11,325 bases of DNA from Methylocystaceae bacterium (GTDB taxonomy: Bacteria > Pseudomonadota > Alphaproteobacteria > Rhizobiales > Beijerinckiaceae): assembly GCA_003105285.1 (NCBI GenBank), contig PQAN01000343.1, positions 4,869 through 16,193 on the forward strand, read 5' to 3'. The notes beneath the pieces are model-generated. The model searched no databases, was not told the origin of the DNA, and was given only the letters and a program-made list of their open reading frames with translations. Position numbers and translations under genes: made by a program. Position 1 is the first letter of the stretch, and every line of letters starts with the position of its first letter. Positions 9,383-11,325 of this stretch are shown piece after piece.

Positions 9383-10066
9383 ATGTCGACGATCGAAATT
9401 TTTCTCGTCGCGCTCGACGAGCCGGCGCTGTCCTGCGAAACGCTCGCGGAATGGCTCGACGCGGAGGAAAGAGCGCGGCTCGCGAGTTTCGAGCGCGCGA
9501 GGCCGCGTCGCCGCTATCTCGCGGCGCATGCCGCTCTGCGGCTGATCTTGGGACGCATTCTCGGTCGCCGTCCGGCCGAGATCGAATTTCGAAGGAACGC
9601 ATGGGGGCGCCCGGAGACGAGCGGCGGCCCGTCGTTCAACATGTCGCACGGCGGCGCGCGCGCGCTCGTCGCGGTCGCCGACAAAGGCTCGATCGGCGTG
9701 GACATCGAATGCGGCGACAAAAATGTCTCCGCCGAGGTCTTCGACGCCGTGGCGTCCGACGCCGAGCTGCTGGCTTCACCCGGACGCCGTCTGGAGCGGG
9801 CCGACCGGCTGTGGCTATGGGTACGCAAGGAAGCTGTGCTGAAAGCCTTCGGGCGCGGCCTGTCCTTTTCGCCGCGCGCGCTGACCGTCGGCGCTCATGC
9901 TCCCGACGCCGGATTCTGGCGAAAGGCCACTCTCGTGGAACAGGATGTCGTCCGCGACTTCTCGTTCATCGATCTCGCTCTGCCGTTTCGCTCGGTCGGC
10001 GCTCTGGCGATCGGCGGATGCGCCGGAGAGCCTTGGAAAGTCGACATCCGACCGCTGACGATCTGA
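9383..10066 (+). CDS. Sfp-type 4'-phosphopantetheinyl transferase
   Basis: A 227-residue cytoplasmic enzyme that transfers the phosphopantetheine arm from coenzyme A to a serine of a carrier protein, converting it to the active holo form. Family motifs are in order: EERARLASFERARPRRRYLA (28-47), the WGRPE segment (74-78), FNMSHGG (85-91), the magnesium-binding IGVDIE (D107, E109) and WVRKEAVLKAFGRGL (E150, K154). The length is typical of the Sfp/EntD group rather than the short AcpS type, so it probably serves secondary metabolism, most simply the carrier protein encoded about 0.9 kb downstream. ATG at 9383 has GAGG 8 bases upstream (9371-9374). It lies 40 bases before the reductase gene, so the two are probably in one transcript. 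Confidence 0.93.
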   Translation: MSTIEIFLVALDEPALSCETLAEWLDAEERARLASFERARPRRRYLAAHAALRLILGRILGRRPAEIEFRRNAWGRPETSGGPSFNMSHGGARALVAVADKGSIGVDIECGDKNVSAEVFDAVASDAELLASPGRRLERADRLWLWVRKEAVLKAFGRGLSFSPRALTVGAHAPDAGFWRKATLVEQDVVRDFSFIDLALPFRSVGALAIGGCAGEPWKVDIRPLTI

Positions 10067-10109
10067 AATCCGATCGGCGCGAGGACAAGTCTCTCGACTG
10101 GAGAAGATG

Positions 10110-10853
10110 ATGGGTATTGCTGGGAAATGGGCGTTCGTGACCGGCGGAACGCGAGGCATCGGCAAAGGCGTCGTGAAGACGCTCGCCGCGCGCGGCTATC
10201 CGGTCGTCTTCACCTACAGGGCGTCCGCGGCCGCAGCCGAGAGACTGACGGCGGAGATCGACGCCTCCGGCGGCCGCAGCGAAGCGCACGCCTGCGATTC
10301 CTCGCGTGTGGAGACGGTGTTCGAACTCGCGAAGACGCTGATCGCGCGACACGGAGCGCCCTACGCCGTCATCAACAATGCGGGCATCGCCAGAGACGGC
10401 CTGCTCGCGACGACGAGTCCCGCCGATTGGAGCGCGGTGATCGACAATAATCTGACGTCCGTCTATGCGGTCGCCCGCGCCTTTCTGCCCGAGATGCTCG
10501 CCAATGACGATGGCTGCGTCATTCAGATCAGCTCGGTCACGGGCCTCAAAGGCAATATCGGCCAGAGCGTCTATGGCGCCACCAAGGCGGCGATGATCGG
10601 TCTCACGCGCTCGCTCGCACTGGAAGTCGGCCGCTTCAATATTCGGGTTAACGCCGTCGCGCCCGGATTGATCGCCACCGACATGACGGACGCCATTCCG
10701 CCCGCGCGATTGAAGAAGCTCGCGTCTCACATCGCGCTCGGACGTCTGGGCTCGGTGGAAGACGTCGCGCTGACGGTGGAGTTTCTGCTCGGCCCCGGCG
10801 GTCGCTATGTGACGGGTCAGACTTTCGTCATCGACGGAGGGCTGACGGCTTGA
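10110..10853 (+). CDS. FabG-like 3-oxoacyl-ACP reductase (short-chain dehydrogenase)
   Basis: A 247-residue NAD(P)H-dependent reductase of the classical SDR fold, very close in layout to FabG, which reduces 3-ketoacyl-ACP to 3-hydroxyacyl-ACP. The dinucleotide motif TGGTRGIG is at 11-18, NNAG at 89-92, and the catalytic set is N114, S142 (ISSVTG), Y155 and K159, with the usual 13-residue Ser-Tyr spacing. VNAVAPGLIATDMT and the final VTGQTFVIDGG are also standard. R37 after the second strand suggests NADPH. Two adjacent ATGs exist (10107, 10110); the second is chosen because GGAG (10100-10103) lies a better 6 bases from it. Sitting between the phosphopantetheinyl transferase and the acyl carrier protein, it most likely acts on the dedicated carrier rather than in housekeeping fatty-acid synthesis. 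Confidence 0.92.
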   Translation: MGIAGKWAFVTGGTRGIGKGVVKTLAARGYPVVFTYRASAAAAERLTAEIDASGGRSEAHACDSSRVETVFELAKTLIARHGAPYAVINNAGIARDGLLATTSPADWSAVIDNNLTSVYAVARAFLPEMLANDDGCVIQISSVTGLKGNIGQSVYGATKAAMIGLTRSLALEVGRFNIRVNAVAPGLIATDMTDAIPPARLKKLASHIALGRLGSVEDVALTVEFLLGPGGRYVTGQTFVIDGGLTA

Positions 10854-10921
10854 ACGCCGCCGGGAACATTCATTCGGCGAGGCCGTGGTCGGACAATCCG
10901 CGCCTCGCGCCTTTTCTTCCC

Positions 10922-10938
10922 GAGACGCTCCGCGTCTC
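10922..10938 (+). promoter_or_regulatory. Small hairpin upstream of the acyl carrier protein gene
   Basis: GAGACG (10922-10927) and CGTCTC (10933-10938) form a perfect 6-bp stem with a CTCCG loop, 8 bases before the strong ribosome-binding site GAGGAGA (10947-10953). It could mark a processing site or tune carrier-protein expression, since carriers are often needed in excess of the enzymes. It is short and may be chance. Confidence 0.3.
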
Positions 10939-10958
10939 ATCATCTCGAGGAGATCGAC

Positions 10959-11207
10959 ATGAGTGCTTTTGAATTGCTCAAATCGACGATCGCGGAAATC
11001 AGCGATTTGCCGCCGGAGGAGATTTCGCCGCAATCGAAGATCGCCGACATCAATCTGGTCAGTCTCGACTATGTCTCGATCCAGGTCGCGGTGAAACGCA
11101 AATACGGCGTTCAGATCGACCTCGACGAACTGCCGAAGCAGAACCTCGTCACGATCGGCGATTTCGCGACTTACATCGGCACGCTGCAGCCGCAGGGAAC
11201 AGCCTGA
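10959..11207 (+). CDS. Free-standing acyl carrier protein with atypical VSL motif
   Basis: An 82-residue acidic carrier protein that would hold growing or modified acyl chains on a phosphopantetheine arm. It has the four-helix ACP pattern: helix 1 FELLKSTIAEISDL, acidic loop PEEISPQSKIADI, then the attachment site NLVSLDYVSIQVAVKRKYG (32-50), and IDLDELPKQNLVTIGDFATYI. Ser35 aligns with the modified serine of the usual DSL motif, but the preceding Asp is Val. Downstream residues of helix 2 also lack the usual acidic pair (VSIQV for VELV-type) and include KRKYG, making the recognition face more basic than in fatty-acid ACP. This suggests a specialised partner set. GAGGAGA lies 5 bases before the ATG. 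It follows the FabG-like gene by 105 bases and presumably continues into further cluster genes beyond the window. Confidence 0.88.
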   Translation: MSAFELLKSTIAEISDLPPEEISPQSKIADINLVSLDYVSIQVAVKRKYGVQIDLDELPKQNLVTIGDFATYIGTLQPQGTA

Positions 11208-11233
11208 GACTTTCGTTCTGTGGCTCCGTCGCC

Positions 11234-11259
11234 CCCGGCGCCGCGAAGCGGCGGCCGGG
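11234..11259 (+). terminator. Strong GC hairpin after the acyl carrier protein gene
   Basis: A stem of 11 base pairs with one bulged G (arms 11234-11244 and 11248-11259, loop GAA) lies 26 bases after the carrier stop. No T-tract follows, so it may be a transcript stabiliser or part of a dispersed palindromic element rather than an intrinsic terminator. It runs straight into copy 2 of the short repeat at 11266, and the CCGGGA-TCCG context resembles the end of hairpin 1 of the element at 9131-9237. Confidence 0.45.
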
Positions 11260-11265
11260 ACTCCG

Positions 11266-11298
11266 GAAAAGAGCGCCGAATGCACGGCTCGCGGTCCG
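11266..11298 (+). repeat. Short dispersed repeat, copy 2 (GAAAAGAGCG ... ACGGCTCGCGGTCCG)
   Basis: The 10-base block at 11266-11275 and the 15-base block at 11284-11298 match copy 1 at 7894-7924 exactly, with 8 instead of 6 bases between them. The internal hairpin of copy 1 is not conserved here, so the sequence rather than that structure is shared. Confidence 0.6.
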
Positions 11299-11325
11299 GC
11301 CCTCGGCCCGGCCGTGACAGTGAAC

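Noticed and set aside
9966..11285. Long minus-strand open frame (439 codons) opposite the reductase and ACP genes
   Set aside because: The low-complexity Arg-rich product lacks recognisable motifs, while the plus strand has complete FabG and ACP signatures.

Overview
The window is GC-rich, with short intergenic gaps, ATGA/GTGA start-stop overlaps, a NodT-type lipoprotein and a Tat-dependent amine oxidase N-terminus. This fits an alphaproteobacterium, probably Hyphomicrobiales. A methylotroph or methanotroph of the Methylosinus/Methylocystis type is my best guess, from general resemblance only.

Left part (1-3073, all minus strand): the first 43 codons of a Tat-exported flavin amine oxidase-like protein, then a TonB-dependent outer-membrane receptor broken by one apparent single-base insertion near 1932-1934, then an AT-rich intergenic stretch of 308 bp that probably holds the receptor promoter.

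Middle (3074-7864): a complete three-part drug/metabolite efflux system. The outer-membrane channel lipoprotein (NodT/OMF) is on the minus strand. Divergent from it is a tightly overlapping operon of an HxlR-type regulator, an EmrA/HlyD-like periplasmic adaptor and an EmrB-like DHA2 major-facilitator pump. The divergent gap has a good sigma70-type promoter and a perfect palindrome over the expected transcription start of the regulator operon.

Right part (7865-11325, plus strand): an AT-rich promoter with a repeated operator-like motif leads into a probable biosynthetic cluster. It encodes a ferritin-like diiron protein with acyl-ACP-desaturase iron-ligand motifs, a Sfp-type phosphopantetheinyl transferase, a FabG-like ketoacyl-ACP reductase and a small free-standing acyl carrier protein whose DSL motif reads VSL. 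The combination suggests an ACP-tethered acyl (or aminoacyl/aryl) intermediate that is reduced and oxidised by dedicated enzymes. The cluster appears to continue past the right edge, since no ketosynthase, loading or release enzyme is visible. Palindromic dispersed repeats lie after the pump gene, between the diiron and transferase genes, and after the carrier protein. The neighbouring pump may export the product, but that is inference from proximity only.
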